Source of the DNA: Adiantum capillus-veneris
Lineage: Eukaryota > Streptophyta > Polypodiopsida > Polypodiales > Pteridaceae
Reading direction: 5' to 3'
DNA length: 64,000 bases
NCBI GenBank assembly: GCA_014529385.2
Contig: CM043971.1
Coordinates: 32,379,709 to 32,443,708, forward strand
Shown in pieces: positions 1-10,952 of the stretch. Below the pieces are notes generated by a model. It was not told the DNA's origin and searched no databases. It saw only the letters and a program-made list of their open reading frames with translations. The translations under genes and the position numbers were made by a program. Each line of letters opens with the position of its first letter. The stretch's first letter is position 1.

Positions 1-93
1 TTTAGATCTACCAAGATTGTATCAGTTTGGTCTCATAGGTCATTTTGGCCTTTTGAAGACGTTTAATATAACATTTCATTTCATTTGTGTGTC

Positions 94-538
94 CATGCAC
101 GCACCTCCATGCGTGCCTTCCAAGTGGTAGTAGAGCCAACAGTTTTTGCCTCAAATGGTATCCATGCACGTGCACATCCATTCCTGGCTTCAAGTGGTGT
201 CAGAGCCAGCAGTTTTTCTTCTCTGGCTCTCCATGCATGCCGGCTTATCAAGAAAAATGTTTTGCTGCAGTTTTTTTGATGTGCTTCAAAGAGGGGTTTC
301 TAACAGAGCCGGAAAGTTAGAGCCGGGTCCGGCTGTAGATTAAGAGGCTTAGTGGCATTTAATGAAAATTATAGTCCCGCTATCATAAGCAAAATACTCA
401 AAATATTAATTTCTGTGTATCTCAAAAAAAAAAAAAAACTTAAAATGCATAAGTGAATTTACTTATACGTAGGTAAAGAGATATAGTGGCACTTACTGAA
501 AATTATAGTTCCACTATCAAAAGCAAATTACTCATAAT
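94..538. repeat. Diverged short direct repeats
   Basis: Two imperfect repeat pairs are visible. About 94-150 and 165-240 share a pattern of CATGCACG-like sequence, then AAGTGGT(A/G)GT-AGAGCC, then CAGTTTTT. A second pair, about 350-404 and 485-538, shares the frame AGTGGCA-TTA-TGAAAATTATAGT with only scattered changes. The GGT-TCAGAGCC-like core resembles a worn tRNA-Met primer-binding site, so this may be the edge of an old LTR element, but no LTR could be delimited. No coding potential was recognised. Confidence 0.4.
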
Positions 539-758
539 GCAAATGTGAAACTACCAAAAATATAAAAGTGAAACCAGGCTACTAAAAAAGTATGATTTGT
601 GGACATAAGTCAATGAGAGTTAATACTAGAGAAAAAGTGGGTATTAGGAGCACCACAGCTTTGAAGGAATGTGTTCCCTTCGTTTTACTTAAATCAAATT
701 AGAACAAAGTGACCACAATTGAAGACTATTTCCCTATTGAGGAGCATTGCCAGCCCCT

Positions 759-1133
759 TTATGTGCTCAAATTTGGGGTGAGCAGAGGTGTATTGTGTGG
801 GCAGCTGGCTTCATGTGCTCGAAATGAGAGGTTCAACAACTGCTGAGGGAGACTCGTTGACTGCCCTTTCACTGTAAACTCTCGTTCACACAAACACGAA
901 CAAATACCAACCAGCTGCATGGCCTTAATTGCATCATCCTGCGATTCCCAACACCGTATCTGAGCTGAATTGTAGCAAAGCTTGAACCTCATCTCAAGGT
1001 CTACCTCTCTGTGGATCAGAGTTTTTGTGCAGTCTCCAAGCTGTCTTTGAAATCGGTCAATCAAAAGCAAGCTTCCTTGCCCAGCAAAGGTGTTTTGTGC
1101 TTCATCAAGCATGTCTGTATCCTGGCTATCCAT
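759..1133 (-). other. Unrecognised 124-codon open frame
   Basis: An open frame of 124 codons, starting in MDSQDTDMLDE. In another minus frame just upstream (about 1200-1140) the reading VEQESLNLEKQELQEGMSQL looks like coiled-coil protein, so the area may be a frameshifted relic of a real coding sequence. No domain or catalytic motif was recognised, and there is no splice or promoter context. It may equally be a chance open frame. Confidence 0.15.
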
Positions 1134-1219
1134 CTACCAAGCTGGCTCATCCCTTCTTGAAGCTCTTGTTTTTCCAAGTTGAGGGATTCTTGTTCTACCC
1201 TACATGTCATGTTGGTTAA

Positions 1220-2185
1220 TGTATTTGTTTCTAGGGCTCATTATGGGCTTTGAGGTTTTTTTCTGTCAATTCGAATGGTTTACATAGCGTAATGGCTAAG
1301 ATACTCGATTGCTATCTCAGTTTGGTCTCAATTATGGTAGAAATTGCCACAGGAGGTAAAAGCATTGAATCACAAGCCAAGTCCATGGCCATAAGATCTA
1401 CAGCAACAGTTTTCCTCACCCCTATGTCATTTTGGGGCACCCCTATTGCATGCTTATACACTTTTGTCAAGTTCTTCTCTTTTTGAGAAGTGAGTTTCTT
1501 CACCAAGTAAGTTGGGAAAAAGGGAGAGTATGGATGGCTTGTGCAAAATCATGAACATTTGGTGACTTTCCAAATTCATGTGATGAAGCGCTCTTAGTAG
1601 TTGTGAGCCTTTCACACCTTATTTACTCGGAACAAGGATCGACAAAGGGCATAAAGTGCCATTCCGTGTTACAAATACTCACGCCTAAAACATGGGACAG
1701 GGATTCAAAGCGGGAAGTTTGAATTGAAACAGGGAAGAGAGATTTGAAAATGGCCATTCCCTATAACTAAATTTCACACTTATATTGAATGATAGTTTGA
1801 CAAGGGCAAAAGTTCCTTGTGTCGCTCCTTAAAAGAGAATTGGAGTTTTAATTTGAGTGCTAGCCTATCATAGTGGATCGAGCTCAACATCCTTATTTGA
1901 AAGGTTTGTTTCATGTTGACAATATTCTTGGTGTCATCTTGCTTGGTGTGTTTGGAATAAATACTATAACTTCTCTCATTGTCTTAGACATCTACAATGT
2001 TTGGCTTTCTTGTGAAACCGGATTCCGATCTTGGGGGAAGCCAGAAGAGATGTTTGTAAACACATAGACAGTGTTCGAGAAAGATCATTTTCACAAACAT
2101 ACAAAATTCCCTTTAGGGTAGATTCAAAGAGGAAATTTTGCGAAATAACCGGTTTTTTTTGCAATTTAATTCTTTTTTCTTTAAT
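1220..2185. other. No recognisable feature
   Basis: AT-rich sequence with only short, unsupported open frames. I see no gene, RNA gene or delimitable repeat. Confidence 0.5.
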
Positions 2186-2475
2186 TTTCTAAGCGGATTT
2201 TCTTCTTCTCCGCCTCCCTCCAACCGGTTGATTTGGTTTATCAACCGGCTCAAGGCTAAGCTGAGGCACACTTTTCTCAAACAGTGTTCGGAATCAGACA
2301 CCAACGCTTGGGAAACATTTTTTGGACCTAGCTTTTCAAAGCAGATTTTTTTCTTCTCCCCCTTCCGTCAACCCGATGACTTGGTTTTAAACTGGCTCGA
2401 GGCACACTTTTCCCGAACATTGCACACGAGGGCTTTGGAACACTTTTTGTGGACTCAGCTTTGGAATCTTTTCAC
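2186..2475. repeat. Imperfect tandem duplication, about 140 bp unit
   Basis: Two adjacent units share the same order of words: AAGC-GATTTT-TTCTTCTCC, CAACCGGTTGA/CAACCCGATGA, then GGCACACTTTTC and a closing TTGGACC/TGGACTCAGCTTT. The second unit is diverged but collinear. Function unknown. Confidence 0.4.
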
Positions 2476-2771
2476 ACGCATATGAGAAGGCTAACTCTAA
2501 ATTTGAGAGGGATAATCACACTAAAAATTCTCATATTACAACTAAAACTTCCATAATTTGGATCGGCTTGAGAATCTTCTTGCCCAAATTTGAGTCGGCC
2601 ATGTTTCATTTTGAACAGGCTTTGAATATAGCGAACCTATATTTTCCCAAGCCCTGCTGGGCGCATGCGCGCGCGCACACATGCCGTATGTTCTATGTGG
2701 AACAGTTTCTCGTATCTTGGTCCTCTACCATGAAGTCGCCCATCAGCTAAACGAATTTTTACACATACATA

Positions 2772-2772
<1 letters not shown>

Positions 2773-2826
<54 letters not shown>
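2773..2826. repeat. (CT)n microsatellite
   Basis: Uninterrupted CT dinucleotide run. A short direct repeat (TTTTTTGAAACTTACATTTACT, about 2851-2899) follows it. Confidence 0.9.
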
Positions 2827-2829
<3 letters not shown>

Positions 2830-3094
2830 TTACTTTGAGCATATTCATAGGAGTTTTTTGAAACTTACATTTACTAGTTTTTTGAAACTTACATTTACTG
2901 AGGTCTTTTGATGCTTTTGGAAATATCCTTAGTAGAATCTCTTTAAAATGGATCCTTAACCACCAAGCCAGCATCTATTGTGGCTTTTTACCACACTTTT
3001 GATTCCCTTGCTCCACTTTTCCCTCCATGGAAATAATAAGGAGAGCTCTCACCTTGCATACCATACCTAAAGGTTGGGCAAAATTAAAAAATAA

Positions 3095-3570
3095 AGGGAA
3101 AATTACCACTATCCCTCAAATTTCAAAAGTTCCCAAGGTACCCCCAATATTTTGTTATAAATCCCCAAAATGCCCTTCAAATTTTCCAAAATTCCCAAAA
3201 TGCCCTTGCTTGTGAGATTGAATATTTCCAAAAATAAGAAAAGTTGTAGCTTTTCATAAGAATACTAATTGCCTTCAATAGAAGATGCTAAAAGTAGAAT
3301 TTGAGTTGGTTATATAGGTTTTGGAGATGAATTACTTACCTATTTTCGGATAGAATTACCTATTTTTGCTAAGTATTGTATGACAAGTTACGCATTAAGA
3401 AGTCAGAAAAAGATCTCAATAGTCAAAAGGAATAAAGATTTCAAAATCTTGAACAGTCCAACGAAAATAGATACAAGGGTATTTTGGGAATTTGATCTTA
3501 AATTAGAGGGCTATTTTGGGAATTTCCACAAATCAAAGGGGTATTTTGGTATTTTCCTCAAAAATAAATA
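3095..3570. mobile_element. Foldback MITE-like element
   Basis: The left arm (about 3098-3211) carries repeats of CAAAATGCCCTT and AAATTCCCAAAA. The right arm (about 3475-3568) carries the complementary AGGGTATTTTGGGAATTT words in reverse order, so the two arms can pair over roughly 90-110 bp with mismatches around a middle segment of about 260 bp. Such CCCAAAATACCC foldbacks are common plant MITE-type repeats. No target duplication was resolved, and the superfamily is unknown. Confidence 0.5.
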
Positions 3571-3948
3571 AATCCATGAAGGAATAATTCACAAGTGAAA
3601 GATAGATTGATCCGAAGGCCTAAAATAAAGCATAAGTTTATTAAAAAAAACCCTTTGGCAAAACTGTGGCATGCCATTTCATGCACCTAAAATGGCAAAT
3701 AAACCAAAAGCAATTCCACAATAACCCTATAAGAGGTTTTGCGAACCATCAAGTGCTCAACGAAAAGATATTCACTACAAGGTGGTGATACTTCATCAGA
3801 ATAAAAGTTCTCTAGGGGCATCAATGCTCATGCAAAAGACATCCAAAACGAAGAATTGAGACTTTGTATGAGTAAATTCTCAGTGGGAACCTCTGTAAGG
3901 CGGGTTTGACAAAAAAAATGACGCATCTTGTATAATGGTAGAACAATA

Positions 3949-4028
3949 GAAAATCTGAGGATACATCCTCAAGATTATAAAGTTGAGAGAAAATCCGAGG
4001 ATACATCCTCAAGATTATAAAGTTGAGA
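3949..4028. repeat. 40-bp tandem duplication
   Basis: Two back-to-back 40-bp units (3949-3988 and 3989-4028) differing at about one base, with core GAGGATACATCCTCAAG. The core is itself a short inverted repeat (GAGGAT-ACATCCTC). Confidence 0.8.
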
Positions 4029-4202
4029 GAAAGAATCAATATATTTCATCAAATTTGGAGAGCCACACTACCATTGGTTGCAAAGAAACTAACTTTGGAC
4101 TAGCAATAACTTATCCTTCCAAACCTGGCCCTTCAATTACATGCATGACAAAGATCTAAATTGTGCCATGACTATAGTACGAGACAACTGTAGCTGTGAA
4201 GA

Positions 4203-6333
4203 CTAACCTATACTTAGCCTCTCAAATGGAAGTGGCCACAGTAGGTTGCTTCTTGGAATAAAACAAGCCAAGATGTAAAGTGCCACTTTTGTAGCGAAAA
4301 ATCCTTTTAACAACCTGTCAATGCTTTGACCCTCGACTATGCATAAATCTGATGACCTGTGAGACTGCAAACTGAATATCAAGCCTCGTATTGCATACAT
4401 GTAAGGCATCCAACAACAATTTGGTAAAGAGTAACATCGGTAGGATCACTAGCATCATGAAAAATCAAGTTCAAACCTATTTCCATGGGAGTAGCAATAG
4501 GCTTGCAGTCCTCAAGTCCAAACTTACATAGTGATGTCTCTATATAAGCTTGTTTGACACAAGGCAATACCACCATCACATTGTTTACATTGTATGCCCC
4601 CAGTAATGATGCAACAATTCTTTCATCTTAAAAGTAGCATTCAAATGAGCCTTAAATTCAACAATACATGTCTCGTTCGGGCCAATAATTAACAACTCAT
4701 CCATGTATAGAACAACGATGAGAAATACGTCACCCTCACGCTTTACATACAAAGTGCTTTCTATTGGACTGTTACAAAATCCTCGTTTATTTATCTTCTT
4801 GTCCTTTCTTGACAAAACCGTGACAAAACCGCGAGGCTATTTTACTTAAACTTTCTTAAATATATCACCATTCAGGAAATAGTAACAATGTCTGATTAAT
4901 GCATATCCCATCCAAAATGAGCTGCCGATTCACATAGAAAACGAACCACAGACATACAACAAGTGGGAGCAAAAGTCTCTTCATAATCTATACCTTTCGA
5001 TTGTGCATAACCTTTTGCAATAAGTCAAGCCTTATAGCGATCAACCTCACCATCCGCCGGCTTACGTTTCAACTTGTAAACCCACTTCGTACCAATGGCC
5101 TTTTTGCCACGAGGCAAATCACATAAGTTCCATGTGTCATTTTTTATAAGTGCATCATATTCTGATTGTATGGCAGGAGCATGTTAGCCATCCAATTTTT
5201 TGAATTCTGTGTATAAGATAGAGGTTTCTCAACATCACCTAAACTAGAAATAGCCAAAGCATAGCAATCTGATGCATGACGAGAATCTGAATGAGTAAGA
5301 CTAGACAAAGGTGCATCCAATTTATTGTCATGCAAAGTATGCACTAGCCATTTTTGCATACGTCTAGCCTCCTCATTCTCAGCCCTTTCCACATCAAGTA
5401 CATCATGTACATCTACATCAGTAATAGGTTGATCCATAGAATTTTCAGAAATCCCCATAGGCTGTTTATTTTCCTCATTAGAATCTATATTGAAATCTCT
5501 ACCATTAAAAAGAAGCAATAAACTGTCATAAATATCATGTGAGCCTACACTACTGTCTCTAGTACATGTCAACAAAGGTTGAACAGAATCTTCCACAAAC
5601 ACAACATCTTGTGAAACCAAGATAGGTTTTGTTTGCGGATGGTACATCTTGTAACCTTTGCTTTCAATACTGTAACCAATAAAAATGTATTTGACAATCT
5701 TATCATCCAATTTTCTGTGCTACATTTGTGGCACCAAAGCATAAGCCAAATAACCAAAAATGCACATGTGATCAATAGATGGCTTCTTATCATGCTTTGC
5801 TTCATAAGGAGTCATAGACTGCAAAGCTTTCGTAGGACACATGTTAAGTACATAAGTAGCACACATGATGAACTCAAGCCAAAAAGAATGTGGAAAAAGC
5901 TTAACTCTTGACCATACATCCCATCTCCGTAAGCGACTCGTTTTTCCTTCCAGCAACAGCATTTTGTTGAGGTGTATACGGCACTGTACATTGGTGTTTT
6001 ATCCCACGATTAACCAGAAATGCATTAAACTCATGAGGCATATTCTCCCTCCCCTTGATCGGAATAGAGGGTCTCCATAGTACATTTTGAGACATTTTCA
6101 GCCATAATTAGAAATTGCTTGAACCACATAAACACTTTGGACCTATCTTGAAGTGGATATACCCATGCATGCCTGGGGCAATTATCAATGAAAGTCACGA
6201 AGTACCGGTAATTGCCTAATTGCATAGGGCCACAAACATCACTATGCACAAGTTCCAATTTGCATGTAGCCCTTACTAATCTATTCTTTGGAACCTTCAA
6301 ACATTGCATTATATCCAAAATACAGCCTTTACA
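4203..6333 (-). pseudogene. Copia (Ty1) pol remnant A: integrase and reverse transcriptase
   Basis: Decayed Ty1/copia polyprotein read right to left. The integrase core begins near 6333 (MQCLK, LVHSDVCGPMQ, FVTFIDN, then TPQQNAVAGRKN at 5920-5990). The later integrase segment (TPYEAKHDKKPS, then YIFIGYS) lies at 5640-5850. Only pieces of RT remain: about 4585-4815 with LIVVLYMDELLI, where the YVDD box reads YMDE, and 4379-4579 with CKPIATPME. The glutamate of the usual AERKN integrase motif is replaced (AGRKN). Many stops and frameshifts; the RT amino half and RNase H are missing. Same family as the fragments at 43750-44280 and 44317-46890. Its upstream end is cut exactly at the LTR starting at 6334. 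Confidence 0.85.
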
Positions 6334-6552
6334 TGTGAGTGCACGTGTACGTGGATGCGTGTATGCGCTGTGTGGTGCGTGCAGGAAGGGGAGAAGCACG
6401 AGAGTGTGGGTGGAGCAACCTCAAGAAGTGTATGAGTGAGGAGCTCCTTATTCATATATATATAATGAATAAGGGTACATACACATGGTGGGCGGGCGAT
6501 CGGACACCGAACTTTCGGTCCCGGACAAAGGCACGACGCCTTTATCCCAACA
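6334..6552 (-). mobile_element. Copia family B 3' LTR (copy 1)
   Basis: On the minus strand this runs TGTTGGGATAAAGG to a CACA end, about 219 bp, with TG/CA termini. It directly follows a classic Copia polypurine tract. A related LTR with the same features lies at 46921-47131. It abuts the broken end of Copia remnant A, so it was probably inserted there. The outer boundary is good to a few bases. Confidence 0.7.
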
Positions 6553-6567
6553 AACTCCCACTTCAAG
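6553..6567 (-). other. Copia polypurine tract
   Basis: The minus strand reads CTTGAAGTGGGAGTT immediately before TGTTGGG. This is the standard AAGTGGGAG primer for plus-strand synthesis in Ty1/copia elements. It fixes both the orientation and the LTR edge. Confidence 0.8.
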
Positions 6568-8210
6568 GCAATGCGCCGATAAGTGAGACCTGTTAGCTAA
6601 ACTACTAGTACGTACAAGAAACTAGGTGAGAGACTCTCTCAACCTATGTCCACTGGCTCACTCAGTCGATCTACATGCACTCGTATCGGCTCTAATGATA
6701 GGCGAGTGGCATATCCACGCTCGAGCGTGCATGTAAATCCTGCAGACAACTCTGTATGGTCTGCAAAGCTCCACGAAGCGCCGTGCTAGTGTCAGTTACC
6801 GTAGGACTGACAATCCCTACTACAAATGCTCCCACTGCAGCAGCTGCTAGGTCGGGCCTCGACCACTAGAAGGTCATACATGAGATGCCCGAACGCTGAC
6901 AAAATGTGTGCAAACATGGCTGTCCTAGTCTCCCGTGTGCTATCTGCATGCACTACATCATTAGGACTACTCATCGCATATGGATGTGTCATTGTCGACA
7001 CTGGGATGGCTACGTCCCCCTCACCTATAGGAGGAACCGTGTGCCCTAGTTTCAACTCAATAGCCTCTAGCATGAACATATCCAAGAACTTCATGTCTGT
7101 CATCTTTGTTTGTGTCTCTAGGGAGAAAACCTGCTCTACCTCTACCTCCATAGACTCTAACAACACCAGCTGTGTCTCACTAGAGCATGGTGGAGCTGAC
7201 CCGCAAAGGAGACAAGTCTGGTCTCTTGCTCAAAGCATGCCAGCAACAAAATCGAGACTATGTTGTCTCGAACCTTAGACACATGCATAGGATATACCAA
7301 GCCACTACGGGCTCCTCTGGAAATCACTAATGAACCGCTAAGAAGTGTTTGACAACTAAAATCAACTAATTGTCTCACTGAGATCAAGATTTTTTTCAAC
7401 TGAGGAACATAGCGCGTAGCGTGTATGACGCACCATTCTTAAATGACAAACAAACATCTCATGCACCCTCTATGTCAAACGTCGAACCATCAGCCAAGTG
7501 CACACATCCAAAGCTCTCACTAGAAAAGGTGCTAAACCAGTCACGATGCGGTGTGACGTGGAAAGAAACTTCGCTATCTAGTAACCAATGTGGAGAAAGT
7601 GTGCTATCGATAGACATATCTGCAAGAGGTACACTCGAGGCAAGCAGGACATCAGTGTCACTGGCATAAACTGTCACTATAACTGCCTCTCTAAACATGT
7701 TTCAAAGCCGTATCTACGTCACGCATACATCTCCGCTGTTGTCTCATACGTCTGAAAGAGCGGTGCATAATGTGTCCTGTGTGACCACAATGCCAACATC
7801 ATACATATCGGCGAAAACAAGACCGTCGTCTCTCACTGTCACATATGATTGTTGCCATAAGTGAATGCCAAAATGGCAACAAAGTGGGAGATCACTGGAC
7901 CACTACACAATCATGAAAAGCATGATATAAAACAGCTCCACAAATTGCTATTTGCAAGCATATAATCTTGGACAAATTGCTCAATCGAGAGTAAATCGCA
8001 TAACCATATACGCAAGTAGAGAGCAAACCAATTCAAAACGTATCCCATAAGAGAAATTGCTCGCAAAAATTTGCAAAAACTGTGAAACGTGTGATTGTCT
8101 ATCCGATAGCAATTCCTGCGAGAGTGGGTACAAGAACACCAAATTGTGTCCAAGCTGACAAAACTTGTTAAAAGTGACAGTGAACACTCGATTACTGTCA
8201 AAGTGTGTAG
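6568..8210 (-). pseudogene. Copia family B internal region: gag zinc knuckle and protease, no pol
   Basis: Read right to left. A zinc-knuckle remnant lies near 7730-7800 (CWHCGHTGHIMHRS, last Cys of CCHC lost). The retropepsin follows at 7459-7698 (HWLLDSEVSFHVTPH; the usual DSG is DSE), continuing at 7157-7399 (YVPQLKKILISVRQL). Then comes an unrecognised segment at 6792-7166 (MTDMKFLDMFMLEAIEL ... STMTHPYAMSS). That segment is also present in copy 2 (40398-40811) and partly in copy 3 (47132-47453), so it belongs to the element. No integrase, RT or RNase H lies between protease and PPT, so the family appears non-autonomous. No 5' LTR was found; the right end is truncated near 8210. Confidence 0.65.
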
Positions 8211-8496
8211 CACTGCGAGGCCTTAATGCGACTTTGGCGGCCAGGGCCTTTCTTCACCATAGCTCATGGGGCACCTAGATGGCACTACCGCCCCCCAATG
8301 TGGTTGTTCCTCCTCCCATATCTTGATTTAGCCATCATTGTACACATCTTGTTTACCCATTGGGAGAGTCTCATGCAATCGTCTCTAGTAGGGGCACTTT
8401 GCAGCACATTGGGCATGGTTTTTTAACTATTGGAAGGATCTTTTCCTTGGAGAAAAAATAACAAACAAGGTGAGGACTCATGACGGCCTACATAAG

Positions 8497-8501
8497 GTGG
8501 G

Positions 8502-8532
<31 letters not shown>

Positions 8533-8535
8533 AAA
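8497..8535. repeat. GA-rich microsatellite
   Basis: GA repeat with a few GGGA interruptions. It introduces the larger tandem repeat block that follows. Confidence 0.8.
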
Positions 8536-8552
8536 TAAGTGGGAGCCCCATA

Positions 8553-9002
8553 TATCTACTAACATAATATGGCGGAAGGGGGAGCCTTTTACACGTGTCG
8601 CAATCTTCGACCTGAAGGTTAAAGTCCAAAACAAAAACAAGCCCCTTTGCACGCGATAAATCTACTAACATAATATGGCGGAAGGGGGAGCCCTTTACAC
8701 GTGTCGCAATTTGCGACCTGAAGGCTAAAGTCCAAAACAAAAACAAGCCCCTTTGCACGCAATAAAGAGGGAGAGAGGGGGAGAGAGAGAGGCCGCCGAA
8801 GGTGGCCGGCCGTACTAATCAATCATCTACTAATCTACTAATATAATATGGCGGAAGGGGGAGCCTTTTACACGTGTCTCAATCTGCGATCTGAAGGCTA
8901 AAGTCCAAAACAAAAGCAAGCCCCTTTGCATGCGATAAAGAGGGAGAGAGGGGGAGAGAGAGAGAGGCCGCCGAAGGCAGCCGGCCGTACTAATCAATCA
9001 TC
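8553..9002. repeat. Three-copy tandem repeat upstream of the protease-like gene
   Basis: Three units start at about 8553, 8659 and 8824. Each begins ATCTACTAA-ATAATATGGCGG, runs through AAGGGGGAGCC-TTTACACGTGTC and ends in AGCCCCTTTGCA-GC-ATAA. The second and third units also carry a GA-rich tract and a GGCCGCCGAAGG--GCCGGCCGTACTAATCAATC tail that the first lacks. Copies differ at few positions, suggesting recent amplification. The element type is unknown. Confidence 0.8.
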
Positions 9003-9390
9003 CGGCGGGACTCGGCTCCTATTGTATTTTAAGTGCTGAAGCATGTTGTGGTCAATCTCAAAGATGCATTGGACAAGTGGCAGAGAAAGCTCCTAGAAGA
9101 AACTTGCCCTAATTAAGGACCTAGGACGTGGGTGCATTAAAATGGGGGAAAATTAATATGAGAGCGGCCTTTGCAACAAGCAAAGGGCCACCGCCAATGG
9201 TAGATTGTAACGTAGTGTCAAAGCAGAGGTAGGGGGTCAAAAGTTTGGGGTTGACTTCCTAATAGCATGCAGGGTGATGGCCACAAGGACTCTGCGTGGT
9301 GTATTATTAATTTATAAAATATGTAGTAAAACCTTAGCTATTTGGGGGCAGGCTATAATAATCCACATGCGCTTCCCAGGTTGTCTCTGA
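9003..9390 (+). promoter_or_regulatory. Upstream region of the pepsin-like gene with possible TATA box
   Basis: No coding signal. TTTATAAAAT at 9311-9320 lies about 70 bp before the ATG at 9391 and is a plausible TATA box. The start site itself cannot be placed by eye. Confidence 0.4.
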
Positions 9391-10728
9391 ATGGATTTCG
9401 CCATGGCTCCAAAGGCCATCTTCGTTTTGCTCATCGTCTTCTCCACCTGCACTTTCCCTTCTTTCGTTTCTGCTGCCCCGAAAGCCCTGCTTGCTCCCAT
9501 TTCCTTCGACCCCTCCTCGTCCCTCTACTCTCTTACACTCGGCCCCAGCCCCCCCCTCCTGCTCGACATCGCCAGCAGCAACCTCTGGCTCGACTGCCTC
9601 AACCCCTCCTTCTCCTCCCCCTCTTTGGAACCCCCTTCCTTCCAACCCGTCCGCTGCAACAGTGCTGTTTGCCACTCTGCCGACGTCTGCAACTCCCTTA
9701 TCTGCGGCGGTCGGGGTTGCGCCACTTGCGACGCCCCCGCCTCCCCTGTTTGCTTCAACAACAGCTGTAGCACCTCCATCTCTAACAGCGCCATCTTCAC
9801 CTCCACCAGTGGCCTCGTCTGGACCGACAAATTCTCCATCCTCACTACCGATGGACGCAACACCGGCCCCCTCGTCGAAGTGCCGAAGTTTGCATTTGTC
9901 TGCGGCGATGATCTTCTCCTCAGAAACAACTCTGTTCCATCAGGCGTTCTTGGAGATGCTGGGCTCAGCAGAGCCCTACTTGCCCTGCCGACGCAACTGG
10001 CTGCGAAACGCAGCCTGAAGCGCATTTTCACATACTGCTTGCCTAGCAATGGCAATGGCAAAGGAATCCTCTTCTTTGGTGCAAGCCCCATTGTCTTCCA
10101 GCCCAATAATGACTTCACCAACAGCCTCAGGTACACACCTCTTCTCAAGGACACAAAGCAGCCGGATTCGTACTTTATCGGTGTGAAGGCGATCGCCGTC
10201 AATGAGGTTACCCTCTCCATAGATACCAATCTTCTCAAGATCAAGAATGATGGCACAGGAGGCTCAAAAGGGGGAACAATTATAAGCACAACTGTGAGGT
10301 ACACACAGCTAGAGAGCTCTATATACAATGCACTGGCGAGCGATTTCAAGACGGCGGCGAATGCGAGGGGGATCAAGAGTGTGACAGCGATAAGCCCATT
10401 CGACACATGCTTTGATGCATCGACAGCATCGTCGACAAGGGTGGGATACAATGTGCCAACAATAGATCTGTTGTTGCAAGGGAGCGGGGGCGTGGTGTGG
10501 TCGATATTGGGTGCCAATTCTGTGGTCTCGTTGGATGATGGCAAGGTGATATGCCTGGCATTTCAGAGAACAAGGGAATTTGAGACAAGGGCAATAGTGA
10601 TGGGCACCTTTCAACAACAGGATGCTCTTTTGCAATATGACTTGGCTACTTCTAGGCTTGGCTTTGTTTCTACTCTACTTGGGCGAATGGCTACTTGCTC
10701 CAATTTCAACTTCACCTCCTCTTCTTAG
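9391..10728 (+). CDS. Secreted pepsin-fold protein, basic 7S globulin / TAXI xylanase-inhibitor-like
   Basis: Intact intronless 445-residue reading frame, the usual length for this plant A1-family branch. Residues 1-28 form a signal peptide (hydrophobic FVLLIVF core, likely cut after FVSA), so the product should be extracellular or vacuolar. The first active-site region is LLLDIASSNLWLDC (Asp59, with DIA in place of DTG). The second reads GGTIISTTVRYTQL (295-305), with Ser-Thr where a peptidase has DTG/DSG. Fourteen cysteines, including the cluster at 89-126, fit the 7S globulin/EDGP/TAXI fold. In that family, loss of the second Asp goes with inhibitor or receptor-like roles rather than proteolysis, so inactivity is inferred. 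An alternative in-frame Met lies at residue 5. The gene is clearly more GC-rich than its AT-rich surroundings. Confidence 0.9.
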   Translation: MDFAMAPKAIFVLLIVFSTCTFPSFVSAAPKALLAPISFDPSSSLYSLTLGPSPPLLLDIASSNLWLDCLNPSFSSPSLEPPSFQPVRCNSAVCHSADVCNSLICGGRGCATCDAPASPVCFNNSCSTSISNSAIFTSTSGLVWTDKFSILTTDGRNTGPLVEVPKFAFVCGDDLLLRNNSVPSGVLGDAGLSRALLALPTQLAAKRSLKRIFTYCLPSNGNGKGILFFGASPIVFQPNNDFTNSLRYTPLLKDTKQPDSYFIGVKAIAVNEVTLSIDTNLLKIKNDGTGGSKGGTIISTTVRYTQLESSIYNALASDFKTAANARGIKSVTAISPFDTCFDASTASSTRVGYNVPTIDLLLQGSGGVVWSILGANSVVSLDDGKVICLAFQRTREFETRAIVMGTFQQQDALLQYDLATSRLGFVSTLLGRMATCSNFNFTSSS

Positions 10729-10750
10729 GACTATAAATTGTTCCCCTTCA

Positions 10751-10756
10751 AATAAA
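10751..10756 (+). terminator. Possible polyadenylation signal AATAAA
   Basis: AATAAA 23 bases after the stop codon of the pepsin-like gene, followed by T-rich sequence. Weak support because plant signals are loose. Confidence 0.35.
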
Positions 10757-10952
10757 ACCATGCAAATTCTTGGCTTGCATTTGGTTAATTGACACTTCCT
10801 TGTGAAGTACATGACATGAGTATCCTACTTAGTGCCAAACATGCATGTATGTGTGTGAGAGAGAGCATGTTCATGTCCATGTCCATGGGGCCCTAAATGA
10901 GCTGAAAGACCATACAAACAACTTGATATGATGGGGGCCCCCTCTCTTAGGG

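Noticed and set aside
8553-9002. CRISPR-like array
   Set aside because: Units are over 100 bp, adjacent without unique spacers, and the context is plant nuclear DNA.
9342-10018. Pro/Ser-rich plus-strand frames overlapping the pepsin-like gene
   Set aside because: Off-frame readings of the same GC-rich exon, with low-complexity composition.
9525-10544. 339-codon minus-strand open frame opposite the pepsin-like gene
   Set aside because: It is an antisense shadow of a GC-rich coding sequence, with no motif of its own; the plus strand has a signal peptide and family cysteines.
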